A stretch of 64,000 bases of DNA from Porodaedalea pini (taxonomy: Eukaryota; Basidiomycota; Agaricomycetes; Hymenochaetales; Hymenochaetaceae), in the NCBI GenBank assembly GCA_002794775.1, contig NBAY01000003.1, positions 1,736,001 through 1,800,000 of the forward strand, read 5' to 3'. Each line of letters opens with the position of its first letter. Within the stretch, counting starts at the first letter, position 1. The notes below the pieces were generated by a model that was not told where the DNA came from, made no database searches, and saw nothing but the letters and a program-made list of their open reading frames with translations. Position numbers and translations under genes: made by a program. Of the stretch, positions 36,031-47,734 are shown piece after piece.

Positions 36031-37782
36031 ATGGACACGTCCTCCAGCGTGAAACCATCAAATCTCCTACACAAAACCAAGTCGCTCCGATCCCTGCGAC
36101 CTATCAAAGATCCCACTAAATGTGACGAATGTCGCTACAAACTCCCGTACCATAGTCGCTCCTGCGTCTCTGGAGCTACCAAGTTATGCCAGACCTGTGG
36201 TCGCGACAAAACATTCAAACATAACCAAGCCGTATGTGACCTCGCCGCTCGTAACATGGTGGCCTGGTCCCCCGACACCAAGGTGGACCGACACGCTGCC
36301 GCCCTTCGCAAACAAGGCAACCTACCCCCCACTCCCGAGGTGGAATCCCAACCCTCTCTTAAACGAAGTAACTCTGAAGAAGAACATTACGCTCGCGACG
36401 CTCCTGCAGCCTGCGTTGATGACAACAAAGATGCTATGGACACAGACGACCTCTACATCCCTGATACGCAGGTACAGCAGGTGGATGATATTGATATTGA
36501 TGAGACGGATGCAGAGGCCGAAGCACAAGCAAACGCACGTGCAGCCGAATGTGTTAATTTCAAGTTTTCCCAAGAAACTTCTCTTCGTTTTAACCAGATT
36601 CACAAGCTTATTTCTAACCCCAACTGGAGGAGCGACATGTCTCCCCTCCAATCCCCAGCTAAAGCTGGTGTTCATTTAGCAAAACTCGCTTCCCATCCTT
36701 GTCTCTGGCTCCAGATGGCTGACATGCTAGACAAGGAGACCTCCCTCGAGAATGATGCACTTGAGGCTGCCAATGCTTTCCATTCTCATTTCTAACATCT
36801 TAACCCTGGTATGGCTGACATTTTCAAGAATATTTATGTTGACAGGCAAACTATCCATGACCAGCAGATAGCTGACGACTTATCTTCTATTGTTCAATCC
36901 ATTTCTTCTCTCACTTCTATTGTCCACACTCTTAACGATCGCACAGAAAAAATTGAAAAACTAACCTTTTCCCCAAAGACTGCAGATAAAGCTAAACCTT
37001 CCGTTTCATTTGCTTCTGACACCCCTAAACCTAAATATTTGCCTGAATCTCTTGGTGCAATGTTCACTCACGACTCTCACTTCCCTCCCTCTCCCCCAGT
37101 GGTGAAACAACAAGTCACCACCCCTCCTAATGGTTGAACCAAATATGTGAAAGCTATGGCTAACACCTATATCCCAGGTTCTGGATATTGCATGGACATA
37201 CAAGGCAACATACACACCCCTGATGGATACATGCATTCAGCACACAACACGCCTCATCCAGGCTCCACAACCATCTACATGCCCCCTATTCAATCTACAG
37301 GTGTTGACAAGGATGGCTACACCACTGTCACCTATGCTAAAGCTACTGGTAAGAAACTGAGACAGACCCTCACAAAGGTCATCTGCCCTAGTAATGATAA
37401 ACCAGATGGCGAAGTTACCACAGTCTTGATGAATCAAGCTAATGGCTCAGTTAACATCCAGCCTTCTAATATTCATCATGTCTACTTCACCCTCCCTTCT
37501 GACCTGGCCATTTGGCCCTTACCTAATTCTATCAAAAACAGTGTCCACACAGGCCTACAAGGCAGCACTGTTTTCAAGCATCTTGTTGTTCTTAATGCTG
37601 AATATACTTCTAATGGTAACCTTGCAGTTGCCTTTACTAACATTTGTTCTGATTTTGACTCCACCTATCCACAGCTCATTACCCTCCTAAACCATTGTAG
37701 CGCTCGATTCACACTTAGGTGTCAGCTGTCCCAGCATACCACCTGCTTTATTTATTATTATATACAGATACAAACCCAATAA
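36031..37782 (+). pseudogene. LINE ORF1, 5' part
   Basis: One continuous frame (start near 36031, MDTSSSVKPSNLL) is broken only by TAA at 36793-36795 and TGA near 37135, both explicable as C-to-T changes. It carries an N-terminal Cys cluster (KCDECRYKLPYHSRSC, LCQTCGRD), an acidic linker (VDDIDIDETDAEAEAQ), a coiled-coil-like segment (SSIVQSISSLTSIVHTLNDR) and the fungal LINE ORF1 block from DGYTTVTYAKATGKKLRQTL to DSTYPQLITLL. ORF1 proteins bind the element RNA. The first 400 bases are CpG-rich, unlike the remainder. The last codons (after about 37720) may already belong to an inserted LTR. Confidence 0.7.
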
Positions 37783-38967
37783 ACATGGTCAAGCACTTCA
37801 TTTCATCACTTTCTATCTTACATCTCGCATTTCACATGCTCGAATGGTCACACTTGCCCATTCGAGTGTCAGTATACCTTCAAAGCTCTCATATTATCCC
37901 TTAGTAATCTCATAAATATGTTCAAATACCTTTATATACCCATTTGAACACTCATACCACTTCCTATTCACACTCGAACACTTTGTTTCCTTTATATTCA
38001 TTCCATATCCCACTATATTTGTGCTCAAGCACCCTTTCCACTTCATATTCACTTGTTTGAACACTTGTAATGCAGCCAGATCATGCAATGGGGGACAGGG
38101 AAAGCATGGTATTCAAGCATGGGTCACTCAAACGGTCCTTGAGCTGTTGACAGTCAATGTATCATGCTCGAACAACCAGATTCCGTTGCTCCCTGGGTTC
38201 TCCATGTGGTTTGAGCATTATTTATCATCATCTATCACTCCCATGATGTGCATTCATCGCCATCATGCCCTTAGAGACATTTGGGGACATTCAAACGGAG
38301 TTGTTTGGAGCACACATGATAAGTTTCTTGGTTTCATTGGTCTCTTTATTGATGTTGAACCATTACTCCCCTTTGAGTCCATGATTTATCATGCTCTTGA
38401 GTCATTCCATCTCTAACACATGATTATTCTGACTCAAACACACACTGCACACACTCCTCTACCTCCGTATATACGCTTGACTTTGGTACCGAGCTCGTTT
38501 CGCCTATAGTATAAATAGTGCACACCTTTGTACTTGTTCTAAAGAGGGAATACAGCCCCAGTTCACTCCACAGTACACATTTTGAGTTGCATAAGTCATT
38601 CGCATCTTCAGATCATCTCTGCTCAGTTCTACCAAACTTCCTCAACCACTTGAACAGCACATTCAATTCAGCACATACGCTCAAAGTTGATATTCCAAGG
38701 CTTCAAGAGCCAGACACACCCAACAGAGTATCGTACCTGCATATTCCCATCATCCTGCACATTCATTACCTACTAAGAAGTCATTCGAGTGTGTTGGAGT
38801 ACATGTGAAGGCCTTCAAGCACGTTTTTGAGCATGTTTGAATGCTCAATGAGTGCTATCCGTAGACTCAAACCATCCAAGGAAGATTGACACAGTCTCAC
38901 ACCTACCTCAACTTCAGACTTCAAATGTTCAAGTCACGGAGTCTGCATTGGGAGCTCGATTCTAACA
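37720..38967 (+). repeat. Putative LTR inserted in LINE ORF1
   Basis: The segment interrupts ORF1. It has a TATA-type promoter (GTATAAATAGTGCAC, about 38510) followed by an untranslated stretch ending GATTCTAACA, the same end as the tandem LTR fragment at 961-1352. TGTCAG near 37720 could be the left terminus, but I found no convincing target-site duplication. The 38030-38420 part holds an open frame without recognisable homology. The left limit is uncertain. Confidence 0.4.
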
Positions 38968-39099
38968 GATTCAAGCACTTTGGCAAAGCCTCTGGACCAG
39001 TGGAGCCACCATCTTGAATGTTCAATCACTCCATTTCTATTTGGTTGTCCTTCCTCAACAATTGAGTCACCGCAGTCTCTCTTGGGAAGAATATAGATT

Positions 39100-39526
39100 T
39101 GTTAGGCGGGAGTCCAGGGGGACAACTCAGACTGGGCAGGCCTCAGCTGACTATCATCTAGGACGTGCTATACTCAAGCAGGGACTTGGGACACACTGTA
39201 CTCAGGCTAGGTCATCACAGAGGTAAGAGGATTAATACAAGTCTAGACTAATACAAGGAGGATGAGTCTCATCTAGGTCATCGTGGAGGTAAGAGGAAAA
39301 GCAGAACAAGGAGTTCATGCGATTCCTGAGGCCTCTTATAGCGATGACCATGAGACTATGTTATCTAAGATTACATAAGCAAGTAGAATGGAATGAATGA
39401 AGGTCATGTAAAAGGTGTGTGGGAAATGATTGAAAAGATGATTAAATGTAATGGAAAGGGGTGATTAAAATGAAAGAAATGGTAAAAAGGAAAATAAAAA
39501 GAAGGGTGAAAGTTTGAGTTCTGACA
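39100..39526 (+). repeat. Solo LTR, family A, copy 2, perfect 5-bp target duplication
   Basis: This 427-bp LTR starts TGTTAGGCGGGAG and ends TTCTGACA, flanked on both sides by AGATT (39095-39099 and 39527-39531). It matches the copy at 550-949 in the same orientation and the one at 46205-46645 in reverse. The perfect target duplication shows it inserted as an LTR element and later lost its interior by LTR-LTR recombination, or is a single intact LTR end product. Confidence 0.85.
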
Positions 39527-39593
39527 AGATTCGCCCTCAAGTCAACTGTTCAGTCCACAAAAGAGTCTGCATTGCAATACTGTGTCATTAATA

Positions 39594-39911
39594 CAGGTAG
39601 TTCCAAAAAGTGTCTGGCCTCTCCATTTTCAGAATCAATCAATGTAGCCTAAGCAGGAAGGTGACTAGAAAACACTGGTCATTGGATATACACAATTCTC
39701 TCATTATTTAACAAGAAATAATGTAAATTGAGTGTATGTATATAATGGATACCTGTATAATTTTTTCCAGACTGATTTTGCTCAAAGGATGAGGAGACAG
39801 ATGACAGAATGCATGAGATGGAGGATTTGATCATACAAATCACCTTCCTGCTTAGGCCATGTAGATCAATTCCAAAAAAGAGGGAGGCTGAACACTTCTT
39901 AGAACTACCTG
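39594..39911. mobile_element. MITE with ~75-bp terminal inverted repeats
   Basis: CAGGTAGTTCCAAAAAGTGT at 39594 has an inverted counterpart ending CTACCTG at 39911. The arms stay alignable for about 75 bases, to CCTAAGCAGGAAGGTGA. The element is 318 bp, flanked by TA on both sides (and TTAA outside that), with no coding capacity. Termini of the CAGG...CCAAAAAGT type with TA duplication suggest a Tc1/mariner or pogo-derived MITE; piggyBac (TTAA) is an alternative. Confidence 0.75.
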
Positions 39912-39913
39912 TA

Positions 39914-40490
39914 TTAACAGAGCTAAAACCTTTTCCTCCACCTGCAGCTTCAAGATAGTTTTACCCATGGTCCCTGTCTATGACAAAGACTCAGGCATCA
40001 TGTACACCGAGCATGATATCCAGTGAGAAATCACATCTCTCCCACAATTTGATAGTCATGAGTTCCTCTATCTCTCCCATTTCATGGCATCTATTGAACA
40101 CCTCAGCACTCTTGATTTTTGTAACATTTCACTTGTGATCAAAGATACTGACAGTCTTTCCTTTGATCATTTCTTCCTCCATAACAATAGATCCATTCCT
40201 ATTTTTGGTATATTCTGTCACCTCAAAGAAATGCGGGTGCATCCCACTATTTCTCAATGCAATAACTATTATCACCTTGGACATCCCTCATTGTAGTGTT
40301 GCTCCACCACACATTGTGCTATTTGTTCTGAAACCCACTATACTATAGTACATATTGTTAAATGCACCTCATGTATAGCTTTTAGCAACCTTCAGTGCAA
40401 ACACATTGCACGCTGTATTAATTGCTAGGGTAACCACAGCACTCATGTGCCCACTTTCCCAGCCCATTGCAATTACTGTCTTTGCGATGC
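39914..40490 (+). pseudogene. LINE ORF1, 3' part with zinc knuckles
   Basis: After the insertions the ORF1 frame resumes with VLPMVPVYDKDSGIMYTEHD and continues to FDHFFLHNNRSIPIFGIFCH. A decayed run of CCHC-like knuckles follows: CNNYYHLGHP, CAICSETH, CINC and GNHSTH. The order and spacing are those of Tad1-clade ORF1, where CxxC..GH....C knuckles close the protein. Several Cys positions and codons are lost, and stops interrupt the frame. Confidence 0.65.
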
Positions 40491-41611
40491 TCTATGATTT
40501 GCATACTTTCTATCTTTTCATTTAATATTCACAATTCTGAACCTACATTTGACCTTCTTTTCAAAGAACTCTTTAACTGTGGCAACTCCTGCCCAGACAT
40601 CATTTGTCTCCAAGAAATTCCTATCATTTGCTCTATCATTCCTTCCAAAACTTCTCCTGAAGGCGAGCATATTTTTCTTACACATAATATCCACCCTTTT
40701 TCTATTTTTTTACTCCCATCTTTCACTTCAATCAAACTCTGTTGTGCTGTGTTCATTCACCCATGCATTTTGCATATATGCTCTCTTAGCACCCATCTCT
40801 CTCAACCTGCATTCATCACCACTCTTTCCATTTCACATAGTCCTGACTCCTGCCCTTTTTTCTCTGGAACATGTACAACTCTTCTTCATCCTTTCCATTT
40901 GAAAACCCATTCCTAGACCTGCCTCCTAAAGACCACATTTTCCTTGGTGACTTTAATCACCATTCTATACTATGATCTCTGCCCTCTTTATCAGACAGAT
41001 TTCATTCATCAATCCCTTTCGTTGACTGGATTAACTCCAATTTTCTCATCATTTGCAATCCTCATGGTGTCCCTACTTTGTGTACAAACCAATTCTCTAT
41101 TCTGGATTTGGTTCTTTGCTCCACTCATTTGTCCCCTGACATTTGTTCTTCTTTTACCATCGGTGACCCCTCTCTTGTAGCATTGTCAGACCACTATCCT
41201 TTATTGTTTCACTTTCCTATTCATTACACTCCCTCTCCAAACTTACACCTCTTATGCCTTGTTATAAAAACAACATCTCTTCTCTTATTTCTGAATTTTA
41301 TGATTCCAAATTATTTTCTTTTACCCTAGACAATATTTCTTCCCACAACAAATTGACAATAAATTAGCTTCCTTTTATTCTTCATTCAAAGTGTTTCCCA
41401 TTCTCTTTTTATAGAAATGCAAACCCTGCATGTACTTCAGACCCCACTCATGGTGGTCTGAACAATGCCAGTGTGACTATACTGCCCTTCACTGTGACCC
41501 CTCATTGCACTCTCAGGAGCGTCTTAACTGAACCCTTGCCTGCACTAAATCAGCCTTTTTCAGTAACCTCTTATACTGATCAGATCACTCATTGACAATA
41601 CTGAGTTCTGG
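40480..41611 (+). pseudogene. LINE APE-type endonuclease domain, degenerate
   Basis: Readable pieces in two frames include SFNIHNSEPTFDLLF, CPDIICLQEIP (the Glu-containing LQE motif of APE nucleases), LVTLITI near a decayed GDFNHH, and SDHYPLLFHFPI, matching the terminal SDH motif. After the endonuclease comes SWWSEQCQCDYTA, the linker that precedes reverse transcriptase in this clade. Multiple frame changes and stops make it non-functional. Confidence 0.65.
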
Positions 41612-42672
41612 TTGTTAGTAAGAAGGAATCAGATGATTGAGTTTGAGAGAGACATGTCTAGTGGGTCAATACTCTTGTTCCAGTTGAGTTCTATGGGTTT
41701 TAAATTAAAGGACTAGAGTTGTGGATGTTCTGGTGTGTCAGGGGCAATGAAATCAGTGGTGCATACTAGAGGGGAAGCATTTAAAGCTTAGCACTGGCAG
41801 AGCACTCAGATGTGCAGGGAATCATCAGTAGCTGTGTTAGAAGATATGGAGATGTGCTAACAATAGTGCAACTTCTTGGAGTGGGATTGTCCTCAGTGCG
41901 GACAGCTGGTCCCTGCACTCAACAGGATGTCATCTGGATACCAGAGAGAGTGAGATAAGGTATGGAATGAAATCAGAAGATAAGAGATGAGAGGTGGGTG
42001 AGATCAAGGTAACAAGAATGAAGCAGAATGAGGCAAAGACAGAATAGATGGAACAAGTGCAACAAGCACAATGCAAATAAAATAAAGTTGAGGTGAGCGA
42101 TTTGAGTCACTTAGGCACTAAAGTGTACCTAGGGACTGTCCTGAGAGATATCACATGAAGTTAAGCATCAAAACTTAGGAGTGGAATTGCTGTTCTATCT
42201 ACAACATTCAGTGCTCTATAAATACCAAAGAAGTGTCCTGTGTAAACATGAAAGGTGGAATAAAATAAGATGAGTTCTCTATTGTCCTATCACTGAGCCA
42301 CTCAAGTGTTCCTTTGAGTAGCTCCATGATCCAAATGACTGAAAGGTGGGGATGGCATGTGTTGACTTGGTATAGTGTCAGTGAGCTTTGGGATCCTTTG
42401 TACAGAGCCAGAATGACTAATGCTGAGCTACCACATGTTCATTAGACAAAGGCAAATAAAAAAACCTTTGGCAGGGTTGAGTAGACATGTGCACAGATAA
42501 GTGCTTTGGAGTCAGTCTGAGTTGCTGATGTGTGCGATCTGGTCATTGTGTGCATTCTATGTTCAGGTAAACACCACCAATCTGGGTGTACCACTTAGCT
42601 TGATTGCTGAGCCAAGGCTCTTTGACTTCATGACATACATCACATGCATTCTGCTTGTTCCATGCCTAACAA
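41612..42672 (+). repeat. Solo LTR-like insertion inside LINE ORF2
   Basis: The insertion begins (T)TGTTAGTAAGAAGG and ends CATGCCTAACA(A), so its ends are inverted (TGTTAG/CTAACA). It is flanked by TCTGG (41607-41611) and ACTGG (42673-42677), a 4-of-5 target duplication. Skipping it joins NTEFW to LVLYCPF in one frame. About 1.06 kb long, with no open frames of note. Strand is arbitrary. Confidence 0.6.
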
Positions 42673-45560
42673 ACTGGTTAGTATTATATTGTCCATTTGG
42701 TCATGATAACATTTTGGTATGGTGCATCAATACCTCTCTATTGGTGCCTTACATCACCCTGACAGTATCTACACAGTATCTGAATTAGACAAAGCCAATC
42801 TCTTTCATAACACATACTTCCTGGCACTATTACATGACAGTCATAATCATTACACACTGCCTCCTCATACCAACATTCTGCTAGTCACTACCAATGAGCT
42901 GCTCAATGTACTCCATGGTACTGATCCCACCTCTGCACCTGGACTTAATTCTCTTTCATACCTACATCTCTAACTTTTCATTCAACTTGAAGTCACTTTT
43001 TTTGCTGGACTCTTTTCTCTTTGCCTCTCTTTTAGTCACTTCCCCAATCCTTCAAATACTCTATTGTCACTTTCATTCCTAAACCAAAATGCACAGACTT
43101 TTCACAACTCTGTTCCTTTTACCCAATCACCTTAGTGGACACTATGAGCAAATTATTTGAACACATTATTTTCAACCAACTCTTACCTTTCTTTGAACAA
43201 TATTTGCTTATCCCCCCTTCTCAACATAGGTGTCACAAATGCCACTCATCCATTTTTGCTTCTTATGAACCCTTTTCTTACATCATCAACAACCACTTGA
43301 TTCATTTGGGCATTTCTCACCCTTCTACATGGGATAGCAACTATGAACCTGACCCCTATGCTTATGTTACTTCCATTTTAACCATTGACATTCAAGGCTT
43401 TTTTGATAATATTTCACAACTCCCTCCTCATAGATCGCTTAACCTGTTTCCATGTCTATCCAAACCTCATCAACTGTCTTTACCATTGGATTTGCGATCA
43501 CCCTACTTCTCTCTCCTTCAACCAGTTCACTTCCTCTCCCTTTATTAAGCTTAGTCGGGGTATTCTCCAGAGATCCCCACTTTTCCCTCTTATCTCTATT
43601 TTCACTGCCACTCCAGCCATACTTAATTATTCTTTATATTTTGGTCCTCACTACTCCCTCCTTGCATGTATGGATGACTACCTTCTTTCTGCATGCTCTC
43701 TGAGCTTACACACTAATCTTATTTGTTTGCAGAATCAATTTCACTTCCTTTCCCTTCAATTCCAACAGCTAGAACTTTCCATTGACTTGGACTCCCTTGA
43801 ACTCCTTCATTTTACCAACCCAGGCTCCAAAACCCACACTCACATTATTAACCCCAAACATCAACCATCTCTTATTCTTTCCCCTTCCTACACCATTTGC
43901 CTCAAACACTCCATCACATGGTTGGGCATTATTTTTCATCATCACCTTTGCCCCAAACCTCATCTCAAATCACAAGCTAATAAAGCTCTTGGCATGTTAC
44001 ATCAACATTCTTTTCTGTTTAATTCATCCCATGGTGCCTACCTTGAGTATAATCACCTTCTTTATTTCAATCTTATTCACTCAGTTGCTATTTATGGTGC
44101 ACATATTTCTCCTTTCTCCTCTATCATCCTTAACTAACTTCAACCAGTTCAACACTCATTTATTTCTCATATTCTGTCAGTGAACATCCATAAAGGAGTC
44201 ACTGAATCTCTTTTATCTATTCTCCCAATCAACCTTTTCATTCAATATCAGGCTAAACACTTCATCACAACTTATTCTTCTATTGCTTCTAACCCTCCTC
44301 CCATATCATCTTATATTTGCAATGAACTTCCTGCTGACATCATTAGTCTACGCCTTAACTCATATCCTATATTTCCTCCTATTTATTTCTGTCTTTCTCT
44401 TATCCCTATTACAACTCAAGCCAAAAGTCATGCTCAATGCAAACTTTTCCTTTTTCTCTTTAACCACCCTCTCCTTTATCAATACTTTCTTTTTACTGAC
44501 AGATCAGTTGTTGAACAGGATGGACATACTTTCAGAGGGCATGGATTCTCCATTGTACATAATTTCTGTGAACTCATGAGCTTCTCCTTGCAGTCATATC
44601 CAAATTTGAATATTCTCTACAAGGTAAAACAGGCCCTGGTCACCAGAATAACACACATTTCCTCTTTACTGCATCACAACCAATTCCCTATGCAAATCTG
44701 TATCGTAATGGATTCTGCTACATGTGCCAATCTCATTTTTGAGGATAACTATCTTCATGCTGACTTTATCATCATGTTTTAACATCTCTGTGGAATATTC
44801 CTTGTCATACACCACTCTGCATCAGCCATATCTATACAATAACTCTCCTCCCACTTGGGACTTCCTGGCAATTCACATGCTGACCAACTTGCTTGCGCTA
44901 CCACCAAATCTCATGAGCGATCCCCTATCCTGGATATACTCCCCAACATCAATGCCCAAATGTCCTCCACCCTTGTTATGATGTGGCATAACTGATTACT
45001 CAACCTTTGCAGTCATCAATCAATCCTATATGATCAATCTTTTATCCTCTATCCCACACACACACTTTGACCATTTTTGCGCCTTCCTCCTGAGAAATGA
45101 ATTGCTTGCAATATTCAATCCTGTGCTGTTGGCTTAATGCTGAACATGCACCACATGCACAATTGGAACTCATCCCCTCAGTGTCCTGATCCAGACTATA
45201 TTAAACATGACATCTGTCACCTTCTTAACATTTGTCCATACTTTTCCAAGATATGACAACATTTCTTTCATCACACTGTTCTCCCCTTTCACTTTGATCT
45301 ATGGTTCTACCCTAATGGCTTCATGATGCTCTTACAATTTGCTTTCTTTTCTTTCTAATGGCCTCCTGACCCTATGCCCTTTTATTCAGATATTTTCACA
45401 CCTTCTACCTAGTCATTTAATCCATTCATATAACTACACCACATCCTACATCATAACACAATTGCACTTACCTTTATTCAGTCTCTCTGTCACTCCATTT
45501 CTTTTCCTTCTTTTATGTTTGTTGTATAGAATAGTGTTGCAGAGTTATGCATAATTAATA
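42673..45560 (+). pseudogene. LINE reverse transcriptase, RNase H and 3' tail, degenerate
   Basis: The RT is recognisable across several frames: ELLNVLHGTDPTSAPGLNSL, SPxTLVDTMSKLFEHIIFNQ, LTIDIQGFFDNIS (motif A), and CMDDYLLSA at the (Y/F)xDD site. The C-terminal part has thumb-like helices and an RNase H remnant (MDSATCANLIFEDN, then LPGNSHADQLA). The 3' tail carries the PDYIKHDICH-like segment. At least a dozen stops or frame changes are present and CpG is nearly absent (3 in about 660 bases from 43081). Confidence 0.7.
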
Positions 45561-46071
45561 ATGTTCAAGCATGTGATATAGAGTTCAACCTCTAAGCTTT
45601 GGAGTTTCAAACTGTATTGCCATCACACTCACAATGGGGGTCCACAATTGACGCAAGTCACACATGCTCTCCTTTTTTGGGTCAGAGCTCATATAATTGC
45701 TTTATATAGTAATTAGGTGGCAACAAAAGTGTGTCTAGTGATTATAAAAATTGCAGAATAACATGGAATGCAGGAGGTGGCTTGAATTTGACTGGTATCA
45801 CAGATTAAAGTCAGATTGAATGCTCAAATGCATCAGAATGTGAATTGATTAACAGAATCACATTATATGAGACAAATAATTCTGAGGCACAAAGGTTGAC
45901 ATGTTGATGCATCAAGATGCTGATCTTCTGTAAGAAAAATAGTCAAAGTGCCTATGTACACAGTGATTCTGAGTGAACTTTACCTCTTCTGGGTTCTCTT
46001 GCACCTTGCCACTTCATTTATCTGCCCAACTTTCTTAATGAAAATTACTTTGAAGGAACTATTCTATATTT
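45561..46071. other. AT-rich sequence between LINE and MITE/LTR copies
   Basis: Low CpG, no coding frame, no clear repeat ends. It is probably older repeat debris. Confidence 0.4.
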
Positions 46072-46184
46072 TGTACAGAGGAATCTGCTTTAAAAAAAAT
46101 AATTCATTGAGGTACACTTAGTTTAGCCCAAGAAATCTTTATATTTTTTATAAATAATGTAGTTATAAAAAATTCCTCTGTACA
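46072..46184. repeat. Short inverted-repeat element (113 bp, possible MITE)
   Basis: TGTACAGAGGAAT at 46072-46084 and ATTCCTCTGTACA at 46172-46184 are perfect inverted copies, and similarity continues inward through A/T-rich bases. The short size, AT-rich interior and absence of a gene fit a miniature inverted-repeat element. Flanking T-rich bases do not give a clear target duplication. Confidence 0.5.
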
Positions 46185-46204
46185 TTTTGTGAATCCACTT
46201 ACTG

Positions 46205-46645
46205 TGTTAGGACTCGAACTTTTACCCTTTCTTTTATTTTCCTTTTACCATTCCTTTTACTTTAATCACTCCCTTTTCATTATATTTAACCATCTTTTCA
46301 ATCATTTCCCACACTCCCTTGCACCTAACCTCATTTGTTCCATTCCGCTCCCTTTATATAATCTTAGACAATTGGGCAACTGGTTCTCATGAGGTGATCG
46401 CTGTATATAAGGAAGAGGAATTGCATCTGAACACCTGTTCTGCTTTTCCTCTTACCTCCACGACAAGCTAGGTGAGACCGCATCCCCTCCCTGTAAATAG
46501 AGTATATTGTATTAATCCTCTTACCTCTGTGATGACCTAGTCTGAGTACAGTGTGTCCCAAGTCTCCGCTTGAGTATAGCACATCCCAGATGACAGTGAG
46601 CCGAGGCCTGCCCAGTTCAAGCGCTACCCAAACTCCTGCCTAACA
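46205..46645 (-). repeat. Solo LTR, family A, copy 3 (reverse orientation)
   Basis: The reverse complement aligns along its full length with the LTRs at 550-949 and 39100-39526, including GCAGGCCTC, GGTAAGAGGAAAAGCAGAACA and the terminal AAAAGTTCGAGTCC. Termini are TGTTAGGC and CCTAACA. No target duplication is visible, so it may be old or recombined. Confidence 0.7.
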
Positions 46646-46807
46646 TAAAAGTAGAACCTCACCCAGGCTCATCCCCAGCATATGTCATTGCTGTCGACTC
46701 ACCTTCACTCAGTCTAGAGGAGCTTTCCCCTCAATGAACTCAATATGTAAACCCCCTGAACGACAACCCTCAACCCTGCCCAGACATTTTCGGATGTTCA
46801 TGTATTA

Positions 46808-47734
46808 TGTTATAGAGCTGTGCCGATCGTCCCATCACTGCTGATCACTCCAGAAGCACTTGAGAACTGGTTCTGATGTGTACCGATCAGTACCAGACTG
46901 AATCCAATTGGTCTAGTTTTGAATCAGAACCTCATGATCGCATCAGCAACACGTTCTGAGAGCATACCAGAACGTACTAGAGATCTTATCTGGATGATTA
47001 GGGATGCGGTCACATGGAGCATACAGCCAAGACACATACTGGACTGCTGTCTAATGACAGGAGCCACATACTGATTGGATGATCTGAGTTCTGGTAGAGC
47101 GCCGGTATGGTCAGACATGATGCGGACATTTTTCCTCATTATGATTTATGTTTTTCCTATATTTTTCTGATTTCTATGCTCTCTATGTGTGCCTCTATGA
47201 CCTATGACTTTTCCTTTCAACTTCTCTATGTTTCAACTGATATGCACATTATGCCTGTATAGAAACTATTGACGATAGATAGATCTTTGGACTTAGTATA
47301 AATATGCACCCCATGTCGTAGGTAGCAGACAAGTCAGTTCTACTGCAGAGTCTCCCTCAGACATTGTAACTTGAGTGCAATTTGTCTTAGTTCTCATACA
47401 CCTTGTAGTTGTTCTATCTTTGTCTTAGCCTCTCGTCTCTTGAAACCATCTCTCATCTCTAGTTCCGTGACTCAAACCCCGTTGCTTGTCGTAATCACAT
47501 CGTACCAGTGTCAATTATCTGCATGTACCATCTCCATACTGGTCAAGTGCAGACCCGACTGGAGTTTCCAACCTCAGTTCTTGATATCAACACATACTGA
47601 TGTGTACCAAAGCGTACCAATGTGTACCAGTATGTGGACTGATCTTACCGCAGTCAACCCTTAACCTCCCAGAGCACGCGATCACATCCCCAAAAGGACT
47701 GCTGATCCCAGACACCCCCAAGTCAGGATCTACA
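46808..47734 (+). repeat. 5' LTR of the gypsy element
   Basis: Its right end CAGGATCTACA and internal blocks (GTTCTGGT, GTCGTAGGTAGCA, TATAAAT-type promoter, a run of ..GTACC.. short repeats) align with the reverse complement of 48776-49661. The left end near TGTTATAG is less certain. The divergence between the two LTRs is large by eye. Confidence 0.6.

Larger units (their letters stand above)
35930..45560 (+). mobile_element. Degenerate Tad1-like LINE with nested insertions
   Basis: The host element runs ORF1 (gag-like with zinc knuckles), APE-type endonuclease, reverse transcriptase and RNase H, then a 3' tail shared with 1353-2020. It is interrupted at about 37.75-39.91 kb by LTR sequence and a MITE, and at 41612-42672 by a solo LTR. 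Coding frames continue across the latter when it is skipped. Most of the element has almost no CpG. Boundaries are approximate: the 5' end is near the XRCC3-like promoter and the 3' end near the last alignable base with the other copy. Confidence 0.75.

Noticed and set aside
38021..38416. 131-residue open frame in the LTR-like insertion
   Set aside because: No similarity to gag, pol or other families, biased composition, and located within repeat sequence.
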